DNA from: Enterococcus mundtii
GTDB taxonomy: Bacteria; Bacillota; Bacilli; Lactobacillales; Enterococcaceae
DNA: 64,000 nt
Direction of reading: 5' to 3'
Assembly: GCF_013394305.1 (NCBI RefSeq)
Contig: NZ_AP019810.1
Location: 868,001 to 932,000 of the forward strand
The position numbers and the translations under genes are program-made. Numbering within the stretch: position 1 is the first letter of the stretch; the number at the start of each line of letters is the position of its first letter. The notes beneath the pieces are model-generated. The model saw nothing but the letters and a program-made list of their open reading frames with translations. It was not told where the DNA came from and made no database searches. Below, in pieces: positions 18,093 through 26,752 of the stretch.

Positions 18093-19457
18093 TTATTTGA
18101 TAAATACTGAAGCATCGCCGGCTAGGCTTGTTAATTTCCCATTTTCCATCAAGCCCATTTTCTCCATCCAACCTTCAAATTCTTTAATTGGACGTAAACC
18201 GAACAATTCACGGACTGTTGCTGTTTCATGGAAACCTGTCGTTTGGTAGTTCAACATCACATCATCCCCATGAGGAATCCCCATAATATACGTACACCCG
18301 GCTGATGTTAGTAACACAGCTAAGTTTTCCATATCATTTTGATCTGCTTTCATGTGGTTTGTATAACATACGTCACAACCCATTGATAAACCTGTTAGTT
18401 TACCCATGAAGTGATCTTCTAAGCCTGCACGAATGACTTGTTTTGAATCATACAAGTATTCTGGTCCAATAAAGCCGACAACAGTATTCACAAGGAATGG
18501 ATCAAATTTCTTCGCTAATCCATAGCAACGTGCTTCCATCGTTACTTGGTCTGCACCAAAATGAGCTTCAGATGATAACTCAGAACCTTGACCAGTTTCA
18601 AAATACATCACGTTCGGTCCAGCTGCTTGGCCATTGCTCAATGCTAATGCTTGCGCTTCAGCTAACATATCCGCATTCAAACCAAACGCAGTGTTTCCTT
18701 TTTCTGATCCAGCAATGGATTGGAAAACTAAACCAGTCGGTGCGCCTTGACGCATGGCTTCCATCTGGGTCGTCACGTGAGCCAAGACACAGGTTTGTGT
18801 TGGAATCTCCCATTCGCTACGAAATTCTTCAAATTTATCTAAACAACGTTTCACGCTTTCTGTCGAATCATCCACTGGATTCAATCCGATCAGTGCATCG
18901 CCGGCCCCGTACGATAATCCTTCCATTACAGAAGCCATGATTCCGTCTACGTCATCTGTTGGATGATTTGGTTGTAGACGATTGGAGAAAGTACCTGCGC
19001 GACCGATTGTTGTGTTGGCTGTTTTTTCAATGTGGATTTTTTTTGCGCCTACGATCAAGTCCATATTTGACATCAATTTGCAGACTGCCGCAATCATTTC
19101 CGCAGTCAATCCATGAGAGATATATTTGATTTCAAAATCTCCTGTTTTGTCTGAAAGGATATATTCTCTTAATTCGGCAACTGTCCAATGTTTGATCATG
19201 CCGAAAATACGCATGTTGACTTGGTCGATGATGATACGTGTGACTTCATCTTCCTCATAATCAACCACTGGATTGTTGAATAAATCGTTTAAAGTCAGAT
19301 GAGATAGCACGACTTTGGCTGCCACTCGTTCTTCCGCAGAAGTTGCTGCCACACCCGCTAATTTATCTCCTGATTTTTCTTCATTTGCTTTAGCCAATAC
19401 TTCTTTGACTGAAGAAAATTGATAGGTTTTGCCAAATAATTTTGTTTTTAAAATCAT
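18093..19457 (-). CDS. eutB: ethanolamine ammonia-lyase large subunit
   Basis: Catalytic TIM-barrel subunit (454 aa, standard length) that binds ethanolamine and the corrin ring with EutC. Conserved blocks include SHGLTAEMIAAVCKLMSN, GLSYGAGDALIGLNPVDDS, YFETGQGSELSSEAH and MGCDVCYTNHMKADQND. Start ATG follows AGGGAGCG. It lies 16 nt after eutA. Confidence 0.97.
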   Translation of the reverse strand: MILKTKLFGKTYQFSSVKEVLAKANEEKSGDKLAGVAATSAEERVAAKVVLSHLTLNDLFNNPVVDYEEDEVTRIIIDQVNMRIFGMIKHWTVAELREYILSDKTGDFEIKYISHGLTAEMIAAVCKLMSNMDLIVGAKKIHIEKTANTTIGRAGTFSNRLQPNHPTDDVDGIMASVMEGLSYGAGDALIGLNPVDDSTESVKRCLDKFEEFRSEWEIPTQTCVLAHVTTQMEAMRQGAPTGLVFQSIAGSEKGNTAFGLNADMLAEAQALALSNGQAAGPNVMYFETGQGSELSSEAHFGADQVTMEARCYGLAKKFDPFLVNTVVGFIGPEYLYDSKQVIRAGLEDHFMGKLTGLSMGCDVCYTNHMKADQNDMENLAVLLTSAGCTYIMGIPHGDDVMLNYQTTGFHETATVRELFGLRPIKEFEGWMEKMGLMENGKLTSLAGDASVFIK

Positions 19458-19473
19458 TTTTCTTGTCGCTCCC

Positions 19474-20898
19474 TTAATTAAATACTAATGTTTTGACAAC
19501 TACCGGTAACACTGCACCTTCGGCAACAGGTTGACCAATATCGATATAATCCCCATTTTCTACTTTGACGGAATCAATGCAGATGAACGGATAATTCCCC
19601 GGTAAATACGCATATAATGCATGACCTAATGCTTTTGCCATGTCCTCGTCCACCATGATGACTAGTGGGATATTTTCATTGATCAAGGCAGATAACCCCC
19701 GAACGATGCCTTTCCCATATCGTTGGACGTCTGCGAATGTCGGATTCACGAGCCCCTTCATCGCTAAAGCGATTTGCGGTGTTTCTTCCAAACGATGCCA
19801 AGCCAGCTTTTCATTGATTCGCTCACCCATTGCTTCCGCAGGCAAGGACTCATCTTCTTGGGAAACTTTCAAGATCGGAATATTTTTGATTGGCAGGATC
19901 TGCTCATGATAAGCGATCGTACTGCCACTAATATCAGCGGTATGGGAACCTGCACCGACCACCGTTGCCCGAATCGTTTCATTACTTTGTAAGACTTCTT
20001 TTTCAACAAAAATTTGCGATTTTCGTAAAGCCGTACCTAATAACAGACCGATATCCCCATACTTGAATATATCTGTCACTTCTTCGATCAAGCAATCCGC
20101 TACGCCACCAGAAAAAGTGACGATTGGTAGTTCGCCATCTAGCCGTAATCCTCGGTTCGTAATGAATAACTCATAAAAGGGACTTCGTTCTCCGATACCC
20201 ACACTATTCGCCAAAACTTTTACTAACTCATCGATCACTGGTTGGATGGCAGTAACAGAAGCTTTTGTTCCAACTTTCAAGGGTAATCTCAACTGCTCGA
20301 CCATTTCTGTGATCTTTGGTGAAATATACGAAATATTCCCTGCTTGGTCGACCTTGATCAACCGACCACCGATATCAAAACAGGCGGTATCATCGATTTC
20401 CCCATCGGTGAAGACGACTAAATTACTCGTGCCGCCGCCGATATCGATGTTGACGACCGAAGCATGACGCTTTGTCGAATACTCTTGCGCGCCTGCCCCT
20501 TTTCCGGCAATGATACTTTCAAGATCTGGGCCAGCTGTCGCGACCACGAAATCTCCAGCAAAGCCACTCAGTGCTTGTAATACTTTGCTCGCATTGGCTT
20601 TACGAGCTGTTTCACCGGTGATGATCACCGCACCCATTTGGATTTGCTGCTTTTCTATCCCTGCTTGGTGATATTGTCGGGAAACAAACGCTTTGATTGC
20701 TTCATCATCAATCATTGTCTGATTGATCAAAGGAGTGAAGATGATTTCACTACGGTAGATCACTTCCTTATCTGAGATCGTGATCCGAGGAACAGAAAAC
20801 GCAGAGGCGAAATTTTCGATCGTCAACTCAGATAAAACAAGCTGAGTCGTCGAGGTACCTAAATCGATCCCTACAGTAAGAATTTTTTCTTTTGCCAT
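19474..20898 (-). CDS. eutA: ethanolamine ammonia-lyase reactivating factor EutA
   Basis: Actin/Hsp70-fold ATPase that removes damaged cobalamin from EutBC. Phosphate-1 motif VGIDLGTSTTQLVLSEL, phosphate-2 NIDIGGGTSNLVVF and the adenosine motif VTFSGGVADCL are visible. The ATG at 20898 (474 aa) has AAAGGAG; the open frame extends upstream into the leader terminator and that part is not translated. Confidence 0.95.
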   Translation of the reverse strand: MAKEKILTVGIDLGTSTTQLVLSELTIENFASAFSVPRITISDKEVIYRSEIIFTPLINQTMIDDEAIKAFVSRQYHQAGIEKQQIQMGAVIITGETARKANASKVLQALSGFAGDFVVATAGPDLESIIAGKGAGAQEYSTKRHASVVNIDIGGGTSNLVVFTDGEIDDTACFDIGGRLIKVDQAGNISYISPKITEMVEQLRLPLKVGTKASVTAIQPVIDELVKVLANSVGIGERSPFYELFITNRGLRLDGELPIVTFSGGVADCLIEEVTDIFKYGDIGLLLGTALRKSQIFVEKEVLQSNETIRATVVGAGSHTADISGSTIAYHEQILPIKNIPILKVSQEDESLPAEAMGERINEKLAWHRLEETPQIALAMKGLVNPTFADVQRYGKGIVRGLSALINENIPLVIMVDEDMAKALGHALYAYLPGNYPFICIDSVKVENGDYIDIGQPVAEGAVLPVVVKTLVFN

Positions 20899-20925
20899 CT
20901 TTTTTCTCCTTTCTGCAAACAAAAA

Positions 20926-21004
20926 ATGCTTAAAGACAGCCTAGAATCTCTTCTACGCATCTTTAAGCATCGTTGCTTTTTCACCGAACAACATCTTTGG
21001 TGTT
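20926..21004 (-). promoter_or_regulatory. EutV antitermination leader of eutA
   Basis: Minus strand: hairpin P1 (20987-21004) has loop AAAGAT on an AACACC/GTTGTT stem with one mismatch, inside the eutW 3' end. P2 (20965-20978) has loop AACGAT on AAGC/GCTT. Both loops fit the ANTAR rule A at 1, G at 4. P2 overlaps the 5' arm of the terminator ATGCTTAAAGA...TCTTTAAGCAT (20926-20970) ending in T6. Confidence 0.85.
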
Positions 21005-22408
21005 CTGTTCAAAATAGAAACAAGTTTTTGTTCCTTTATTGGATGATTCAATTTTTACTTTTCCTTTTAGCTTATCTTTGATATAGCTATTCACGATCAT
21101 CAAACCTAAACTGGTCTCTTTGTTTCGGTTGATATCGTAGCCATTGCCATTATCTGTGACAGTGATCGTAATGACTCTATTTTCGATTTCCCCGCTGACT
21201 TCAACTACGCCATTTTGATCTGCCTCAAAGGCATGATCAAAGATATTTTGGAGTAATTCGTTAACGACTAAGGAAATGGAAACCATTTGATCGCTAGAAA
21301 CAGTGATCGTCGGATCAACGGTTAGATTCAATCGCACTTTCTCCGGATTGAAAATATGCCGGAAATTGTACATCACTGCCTCAAGCATTTGTCGCAAGGA
21401 AACATTATCTTCCACTTGCTTCGACAATAATTCATGTGTCATCGCGATCGCCATGATCCGGTTCACACTTTCTTTTAGTACTTTACTAGCCTCTTTGCTA
21501 GTGGTACGGCGTGCTTGGATCCTCAATAACGAAACGACGGACTGTAAATTATTTTTGACACGGTGATGGATCTCGCGGATCGCCACCGATTTTGAGACGA
21601 TTTCATCTTCTTTCTTTTTCACTTCTGTATTATCTTGAATAATCATTGCTACTCTCGATCCTGCATCAATCCAAACTTTTCGAATATTAAAGTAATAATT
21701 TAAATACGCTGTCTCTAATTCGATCAACCGATTTTCGGTCTGATCGTTCATCTGATAAAGAACATATTCGAACGTTGTATAATCAAGGGAGAGATTGTCA
21801 TAGTGTAAATCGTTGATCATTTCGCGATAGCCTAGTTTTCGGTATAATTCTTTGGCCCGATGATTTGCTAAGACCAAATTTCCTGTGGTCGTATCAAAAA
21901 TCAAGACCGCTTCGGCTAACTGGTCCATGATTAGAGGATCAACTGTCGATTCGATTGCTATTGTCCCTTGCTCGTTTGACTGTAATTCTTGTCGTTCAAC
22001 TGCCCCAATCGGTTGCTCGACTCCCTCTTCTACGATGATCACACCAATTGTTCGTTGTTCATTACGAATCGGAAAAATGTTTTGTTTGATCAAGCGATTC
22101 TCTTGCGTGACTGCTAACAAACCAATGCTATTCAAGCTTGTTTCCATGGTCCGTAAAACGCCAGGTTCATTTTTTAATAACGCTTCTTTTCCGACAACTT
22201 CATGTTTATATAATGAGGGAATATATTTTGGCTTTTTGTGATAGACAACTAATGCTTCTTTCGTCATTTCATTAAAAACATCGATGAACACATCTGCCAT
22301 CTCATAATGCTTAGACTCTGCTAAATAAGCACTCGTCCGACAAAGCTCTTGGATATCTGACTGGGTTAAGTTGGTATAACGCTGACATAATGTATTGATC
22401 CGTTCCAT
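20981..22408 (-). CDS. eutW: ethanolamine-sensing histidine kinase EutW
   Basis: Cytosolic sensor kinase (475 aa) that phosphorylates EutV when ethanolamine is present. The N-terminal half is the sensor region with a PAS-like part (VLIFDTTTGNLVLANHRAKEL). The phospho-acceptor helix is of the HisKA_2 type, REIHHRVKNNLQSVVSLLRI, followed by the N-box VNELLQNIFDHAF and G-box VTDNGNGYD. ATG overlaps the eutV stop. The end of the gene carries the P1 hairpin of the eutA leader. Confidence 0.93.
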   Translation of the reverse strand: MERINTLCQRYTNLTQSDIQELCRTSAYLAESKHYEMADVFIDVFNEMTKEALVVYHKKPKYIPSLYKHEVVGKEALLKNEPGVLRTMETSLNSIGLLAVTQENRLIKQNIFPIRNEQRTIGVIIVEEGVEQPIGAVERQELQSNEQGTIAIESTVDPLIMDQLAEAVLIFDTTTGNLVLANHRAKELYRKLGYREMINDLHYDNLSLDYTTFEYVLYQMNDQTENRLIELETAYLNYYFNIRKVWIDAGSRVAMIIQDNTEVKKKEDEIVSKSVAIREIHHRVKNNLQSVVSLLRIQARRTTSKEASKVLKESVNRIMAIAMTHELLSKQVEDNVSLRQMLEAVMYNFRHIFNPEKVRLNLTVDPTITVSSDQMVSISLVVNELLQNIFDHAFEADQNGVVEVSGEIENRVITITVTDNGNGYDINRNKETSLGLMIVNSYIKDKLKGKVKIESSNKGTKTCFYFEQNTKDVVR

Positions 22409-22986
22409 TATTCATCATCCATAATAATCAATTCTGCGATGTCACTCATCCGTGCGCGTTTGTTCATACTTAATGCGCGCAACATCTGATAAGCTTCTTC
22501 TTCAGAAATATTATTTTCTTTTGCTAAGATCCCTTTTGCCTTCTCTATAACTTTTCGTTCTTCCAATTTCAACTGTAGTTTATCGATCTGCTGCAGCAAG
22601 TTTTGGGTTTCTTTTCCTCTAGCGATCCCCATTTCAATGGTCGGGATCAATGATTTTGCATCTAATGGTTTTACCAGATAACCGATTGCTCCTAATTTCT
22701 TCGCTTTCTCCGTATTCTCATGATCACTGTAAGCAGAAAGAAACACGATACTCCCTGCTAACTGATCTTGGATGATTTTTTTACCGGATTTTAGACCATC
22801 TAAAATCGGCATTTGGATATCCATCAATACGAGATCCGGCTTGTTCTCTTTACAAACTTCGATTGCTTCAAATCCATCTGCGGCTTCCCCAACAACTTCA
22901 TAACCAGCTTCCAGTAGAATATCTCGAGTGTCCAATCGTGTGATTGGTTCATCGTCTACTATCACAATTCTGCCCTTCATATTCAA
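22408..22986 (-). CDS. eutV: ANTAR response regulator EutV
   Basis: RNA-binding antiterminator. The receiver domain (residues 1-120) has VDDEP, phospho-acceptor Asp in LVLMDIQMP, and the conserved Lys in YLVKPLD. A coiled linker leads to the ANTAR domain (KAKGILAKENNISEEEAYQML). The phosphorylated dimer binds paired hexaloop hairpins in the four eut leaders found here. Start is either TTG at 22986 (10 nt from GGGGGAG) or the ATG two codons later. Confidence 0.95.
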   Translation of the reverse strand: MNMKGRIVIVDDEPITRLDTRDILLEAGYEVVGEAADGFEAIEVCKENKPDLVLMDIQMPILDGLKSGKKIIQDQLAGSIVFLSAYSDHENTEKAKKLGAIGYLVKPLDAKSLIPTIEMGIARGKETQNLLQQIDKLQLKLEERKVIEKAKGILAKENNISEEEAYQMLRALSMNKRARMSDIAELIIMDDE

Positions 22987-23006
22987 TACGCTTTGTCTCC
23001 CCCGAA

Positions 23007-23354
23007 CTAAGTTCTTGTAATTTCACACGTCACAGAGAATTGCAAAATCTGTTTGAGTCCATCCAATACAGCATGTAATGCTGCTTCAACAGAACTCACG
23101 TCGCCAGAAATAACTACTGAACCAGAGAAACGATCGATAAAACCAATGGTAATGTCGCCACTTTTCGTTGCAATATCCACAGCGATGATTGCGGCTTCAC
23201 TTGGCGTGATCGTCAAAATCCCTAACGCATTGCTTGTGCCTGCCGGTAATCCTAATTTTGTATAGACTTCCTTGTCGGGACTCGCAATGATGTGGGCTAA
23301 AGTGACTTGTTTTCCTGGGACGTATTCTTGGATCATTCGTTGTTTTTCTTCCAA
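23007..23354 (-). CDS. eutS: microcompartment shell protein EutS
   Basis: A 115-aa BMC protein of the bent-hexamer EutS type. Marks: [35 protein letters not shown] and [23 protein letters not shown] start at 23354 with GGAG ten bases upstream. Preceded by its own EutV-controlled terminator; 20 nt before eutV. Confidence 0.93.
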   Translation of the reverse strand: MEEKQRMIQEYVPGKQVTLAHIIASPDKEVYTKLGLPAGTSNALGILTITPSEAAIIAVDIATKSGDITIGFIDRFSGSVVISGDVSSVEAALHAVLDGLKQILQFSVTCEITRT

Positions 23355-23380
23355 ACAAGACTCGCTCCTTCATTTTAAGC

Positions 23381-23477
23381 AATAAAAAATCCTCAATAAT
23401 AAGCCATAAAGTGTTCACTTTACGCTTGTTATTAAGGGCCCCATTGCTCTTAAATTTTGAAGCACTCCGTTGTGCTC
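23381..23477 (-). promoter_or_regulatory. EutV antitermination leader of eutS
   Basis: Minus strand: P1 (23462-23477) AGCAC-AACGGA-GTGCT; P2 (23432-23453) TTAAGAGC-AATGGG-GCCCTTAA with one mismatch. Both loops have A1 and G4. The 3' arm of P2 (CCCTTAATAAC) overlaps the terminator stem CTTAATAACAAGCG...CTTATTATTGAGG (23391-23437), which ends in ATTTTTTATT. Confidence 0.9.
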
Positions 23478-23513
23478 ATTCATTATATGTTAACCTTTTC
23501 ACGATGTCAATCT

Positions 23514-24638
23514 TTATAAAATGGCTTTTAATATTGCTCTAACGCCTTTTTCATCTGCCTTACGAGGATTCGTTCTCGTGCAACCATCTGCTAAGGAAGA
23601 GGTGGTAATTGCTTCTTCTTGTACTAATACTTCTTTTGAAGACAAGCCGTATTCACTCAACGTCGCTGGCATCTCTAATTTTTCTCGCAGCTGTTTGATC
23701 ATACGAATCAAATTCTGCACACCTAAACGAGGATTTTTCGTTTGCGTATTGCTTATGCAGTTTGCTAATGCCGCATATCGTTCAGCCACTTTGATTTCAG
23801 TCACTTGACCATTTTCTAAACCACTATTGTAAGCAATCACTTCTGGCAGTAAGATCCCATTGATCCGTCCATGTGGCACATGTAAACGAGCGCCAGCAGC
23901 ATGAGCGATTCCATGATTCAACCCTAATGAAGTTGAATTGAACGCCATCCCTGCCATACAAGAGGCTAAGTGCATTTGCTCTCTTGCTTCTTTGTCTTGC
24001 CCATTTTTGTAGGCTCGCTCTAAATATTCGAAAACTAAAGCAACCACTTTCTCACATAAGGCATCTGCTACCCCATTTGCTTCTGTAGAAACGTAGGATT
24101 CAATCACATGGGTCAGCACATCCATTCCCGTATCGGCAGTGATTTTTGGTGGGACACTCATGACTAGTCCAGTGTCTAATATCGCTATATCCGGTTGGAT
24201 CTCTTCTGTTACTAAAGGGATCTTCAACCCCAATTCACTGATCGTGATCACTGAGAAGTTTGTCACCTCAGACCCTGTCCCACTGGTGGTTGGGATTGCA
24301 ATAAATTGGGCAGTCAAGAGATCCATTGTCTTTTGCCCAAAATATTTCATTGCTTTCGCTGCATCGATGGCTGAACCGCCACCGATTGCTACGATGACTT
24401 CACTTTGAAATCTTTCCATTTCTTTGATTCCTGAAACGATTTTATCAAGTGGTGGATCAGGAACAATATCACTAAATACGTGATACTGATTTAAATAAGT
24501 CATGACTTTTTCTACCAGACCATTTTCTACCATAAAGGGATCAGTAACGATGAAAACACGCTTATCTTTGACACTCTCAAGACTTTGTAACGCATCTTCT
24601 CCCACAATGATCTGTGTCGAGAATTGTATACTTTCCAC
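23514..24638 (-). CDS. eutG: iron-type alcohol dehydrogenase EutG
   Basis: Reduces acetaldehyde to ethanol, regenerating NAD+ in the microcompartment. Iron-ADH family: GGGSAIDAAKAM for NAD binding, PTTSGTGSEVTNFSV, and metal-ligand His residues in LTHVIESYVS and LNHGIAHAAGARLHVPHG. The open frame begins 63 nt upstream, but that part lies over the leader terminator. The GTG at 24638 is seven bases from AAGGAGG; an ATG at 24644 touches it. The protein is then about 374 aa. Confidence 0.92.
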   Translation of the reverse strand: MESIQFSTQIIVGEDALQSLESVKDKRVFIVTDPFMVENGLVEKVMTYLNQYHVFSDIVPDPPLDKIVSGIKEMERFQSEVIVAIGGGSAIDAAKAMKYFGQKTMDLLTAQFIAIPTTSGTGSEVTNFSVITISELGLKIPLVTEEIQPDIAILDTGLVMSVPPKITADTGMDVLTHVIESYVSTEANGVADALCEKVVALVFEYLERAYKNGQDKEAREQMHLASCMAGMAFNSTSLGLNHGIAHAAGARLHVPHGRINGILLPEVIAYNSGLENGQVTEIKVAERYAALANCISNTQTKNPRLGVQNLIRMIKQLREKLEMPATLSEYGLSSKEVLVQEEAITTSSLADGCTRTNPRKADEKGVRAILKAIL

Positions 24639-24655
24639 GAACATTCCTCCTTGAA

Positions 24656-24750
24656 ACCAAAATAAAAGAGCCTTCAAACCAATGGAAATCACAAGATCCA
24701 TTTGTCTGAAGCCCCTTTGCTTCTTTTACAATCCATACAACAGTGTATGG
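24656..24750 (-). promoter_or_regulatory. EutV antitermination leader of eutG
   Basis: Minus strand: P1 (24733-24750) CCATAC-ACTGTT-GTATGG; P2 (24708-24723) GAAGC-AAAGGG-GCTTC. P2 overlaps the 5' arm of a long terminator, GGGGCTTCAGACAAATGGA with TCCATTGGTTTGAAGGCTC (24668-24714), followed by TTTTATTTT. Confidence 0.92.
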
Positions 24751-24949
24751 TGTCTATTCTGTAATTATTAATCAACACATGCGCTGGGAATCAGCAGTAC
24801 GCCATTGTACTTGAAATCTCTTTCCCCATTGAAAGACCAGCCCAATATTCCCATACACATCATCGTGCTATGTGTGGGATTGAATCAAATATTCTTGGGC
24901 TGACTTTCAAAAAACGTCATTTTTTTAGCAACACCCTGTTTTGCCTCGA

Positions 24950-25062
24950 AACAGTTTGCCCAATAATGAAAAATAAGAAAAGACCTGACTTAAAAGCTCG
25001 AACGCTTTATCACAGTGGCGGGACCGTGCCAGCATCTCACTGGCTTCCATTCGTATCTCTCA
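24950..25062 (-). promoter_or_regulatory. adenosylcobalamin riboswitch (EutX-type)
   Basis: Minus strand shows GCTGGCACGGTCCCGCCACT, the conserved cobalamin riboswitch core, then AAGTCAGGTC, a B12-box form. In E. faecalis and Listeria such a riboswitch sits in a small RNA upstream of eutG and decides whether the EutV-binding hairpins are transcribed and sequester EutV. The order riboswitch, hairpins, eutG is the same here. A further large hairpin (24838-24902, AGCCCAA/TTGGGCT) follows. Confidence 0.88.
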
Positions 25063-25086
25063 TAAACATTTGATTAATCTAACAGC

Positions 25087-25116
25087 ACTTTACCACACTG
25101 TTTGTGAAAAATCAAA
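25087..25116 (-). promoter_or_regulatory. predicted promoter of the eutG riboswitch RNA
   Basis: Minus strand: TTTGAT at 25111-25116 and TAAAGT at 25087-25092, spacer 18. It is placed just after the eutT-type gene stop (25123) and just before the riboswitch. Confidence 0.5.
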
Positions 25117-25122
25117 CACTTT

Positions 25123-25704
25123 TTATAAACCTTCTTCTTTTATCTTATGGAAGACCTTCTCTCCTCTTGTATAAAAAACATCCTCTTGCCCCATTTGCAC
25201 ATTCATATAACGCGCCAACGCATAAAAATAGTCAGACAAGCGATTCACAAACACGATCACTTCAGGATTGATCGCCGCAGTCGCACTTAAACGGACGATA
25301 TGTCGTTCCCCGCGACGAGCAATTGTTCGCGCCACATGGACCATGCTCGCTCCTTGACAGCCCCCTGGTAAAATAAATCGTTCGATATCCGGCGATTGCT
25401 GTGTATAAAAATCAATCCGTTCTTCCAACCAAGTAACGCTCTCTTGTTGGACTTTCAGCGGTCGTCCATCTTCCAAGACCGTTGATAAATCAGTCCCTAC
25501 ATCGAATAAAAGTTGTTGTAGTTCTTCCAATTCTTTCTTAAAAACCTCTTGTTCTTTTGACAATTGACTGATCGTATAGCCCAACCATGAGTTCAATTCA
25601 TCGATCGTTCCATAACTTTCCACACGATCTGAATCTTTCGATACACTATGACCGCCAACTAATTTTGTCATTCCCTTGTCGCCTGTTTTTGTGTAGATTT
25701 TCAT
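25123..25704 (-). CDS. eutT: PduO-type ATP:cob(I)alamin adenosyltransferase
   Basis: Makes adenosylcobalamin for the lyase. PduO fold: ATP loop IYTKTGDKGMTKLVGG at the N-terminus, SYGTIDELNSWLG, ERFILPGGCQGASMVHVART and the catalytic RRGERH motif. Length 193 aa is normal. ATGA overlap with the end of eutP shows coupling. In gram-positive eut operons this gene is called eutT although it is unrelated in fold to enterobacterial EutT. Confidence 0.92.
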   Translation of the reverse strand: MKIYTKTGDKGMTKLVGGHSVSKDSDRVESYGTIDELNSWLGYTISQLSKEQEVFKKELEELQQLLFDVGTDLSTVLEDGRPLKVQQESVTWLEERIDFYTQQSPDIERFILPGGCQGASMVHVARTIARRGERHIVRLSATAAINPEVIVFVNRLSDYFYALARYMNVQMGQEDVFYTRGEKVFHKIKEEGL

Positions 25705-26138
25705 GATTCTCCTCCTAAGTACTCAATCAATTCTGCTAGTCCCGTTTTTTCGACTGATGAGACTTCAAACAGCTTCGTTGCTCCAGCTGCAAGCAATTGT
25801 TCACGTACACGCGTCAACTCTTTCTCGTCTTTCACTAGATCAACTTTGGTCATGATCCCGATGACTTCTTTTGGAAAGATGTGGCCAAATCCTGGTGAAA
25901 AAATCTGTTCTTGGTCTAACGCACTTTGCACCAAACCAATGACATCTGCTTCTGCTGCTGTTACAGTCAAAGCAGCGTAGTATTGGCGATGTAGAATAAA
26001 TTCCCCTGGTGTATCGATCATCTCAGGATGAAATTCTACCGCTTGGGTCTTATCATAAACGATCGCTTCTCCTCGCAAGGCTTGACAAAGAGTGGTCTTT
26101 CCACAGCCAATCGCACCCATTAAAATGATTCTCCTCAT
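25701..26138 (-). CDS. eutP: EutP GTPase/kinase-like protein
   Basis: Small P-loop protein (145 aa). Walker A is GAIGCGKTTL and a GTPase-like switch is IDTPGEFILH, with MTKVDL as the NKxD equivalent. The Salmonella homologue shows acetate kinase activity; otherwise the role is unclear. Start ATG follows GGAGGAGAGG. First gene of the operon, behind a near-consensus promoter and an EutV leader. Confidence 0.9.
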   Translation of the reverse strand: MRRIILMGAIGCGKTTLCQALRGEAIVYDKTQAVEFHPEMIDTPGEFILHRQYYAALTVTAAEADVIGLVQSALDQEQIFSPGFGHIFPKEVIGIMTKVDLVKDEKELTRVREQLLAAGATKLFEVSSVEKTGLAELIEYLGGES

Positions 26139-26153
26139 TTACCTCTCCTCCAT

Positions 26154-26233
26154 AAAAAAAGCCTAAAAAAGCAGAAAAAGCTCTACTTTTTTAGGCGTCA
26201 TTGCCGTATTCATACGCACACATCGTTGTGTGC
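26154..26233 (-). promoter_or_regulatory. EutV antitermination leader of eutP
   Basis: Minus strand: P1 (26216-26233) GCACAC-AACGAT-GTGTGC, P2 (26194-26205) GGC-AATGAC-GCC. Both loops have A1 and G4. P2 shares GCC with the terminator GCCTAAAAAAGTAG...CTTTTTTAGGC (26161-26196), followed by T7. Confidence 0.9.
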
Positions 26234-26244
26234 TTCTTTTCACT

Positions 26245-26274
26245 AGTGTAATCGCTTCTTTCAAGTTTGTCAAA
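26245..26274 (-). promoter_or_regulatory. eut operon promoter
   Basis: Minus strand: perfect -35 TTGACA (26269-26274, read as TTGACA), 17-base spacer, -10 TACACT (26245-26250). The expected transcript start near 26238 lies a few bases before the P1 hairpin, so almost all control must be by antitermination. Confidence 0.8.
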
Positions 26275-26450
26275 ATAAATCTTAGCATCTAACTATGTGA
26301 ATAGTAAAATCCCTCACACTTATATTAAAATTTGAAGTTAACTTCAGATAGTCTATAAAATTGTGATTACTGATAGAAATCACAACACAAAGCAAATTGC
26401 CGCTATACCAATTGTATATATTGTTAATTAGTTGCTTGAACAATAGTAAT

Positions 26451-26508
26451 AAAAAAAGGACCTCCACTTTCACTTTTTAGAATATATCTAAAATGAAAGT
26501 AGGGTCCA
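26451..26508 (-). terminator. terminator
   Basis: Minus strand GGACCCTACTTTCATTTTAG pairs with CTAAAAAGTGAAAGTGGAGG and the following TCC; T7 follows. It ends any transcript from the pseudogene fragment at 26526 and isolates the eut promoter. The stretch 26275-26450 holds nothing I can name. Confidence 0.75.
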
Positions 26509-26525
26509 TTTAATCACTTAAATTT

Positions 26526-26726
26526 CTAACGCACGATCGAGCGTGACATCATCGCGATCGTATAACGGTTTCCACGGATCGCACGGCTCATCGCCATGAT
26601 ATTTTCTACCGGAGCGATTCCCGAGTAGCCGGCATCCCCGATATGTTGGATATCCACACCACAAATTTTATTTTGGATCGCAATTTGTTTGATCGTGTCT
26701 GAATCGGATGATTCTTGGCTCATACC
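26526..26726 (-). pseudogene. C-terminal fragment of a TIM-barrel-like protein (probably DUF7916)
   Basis: About 66 codons remain, with GMSQESSDSDTIKQIAIQNK, HIGDAGYSGIAPVENIM and AIRGNRYT. From memory these match the conserved C-terminus of a family found beside PTS and GntR genes (DUF7916). The N-terminal two thirds and any ribosome site are missing, so it is a deletion remnant. It ends at a divergent regulator fragment. Confidence 0.55.
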
Positions 26727-26752
26727 AATTACATTTGAAATTGAACTGTTCA

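Noticed and set aside
26282-26473. 63-aa ORF on the minus strand
   Set aside because: AT-rich, no ribosome site, ends inside a terminator; not supported.
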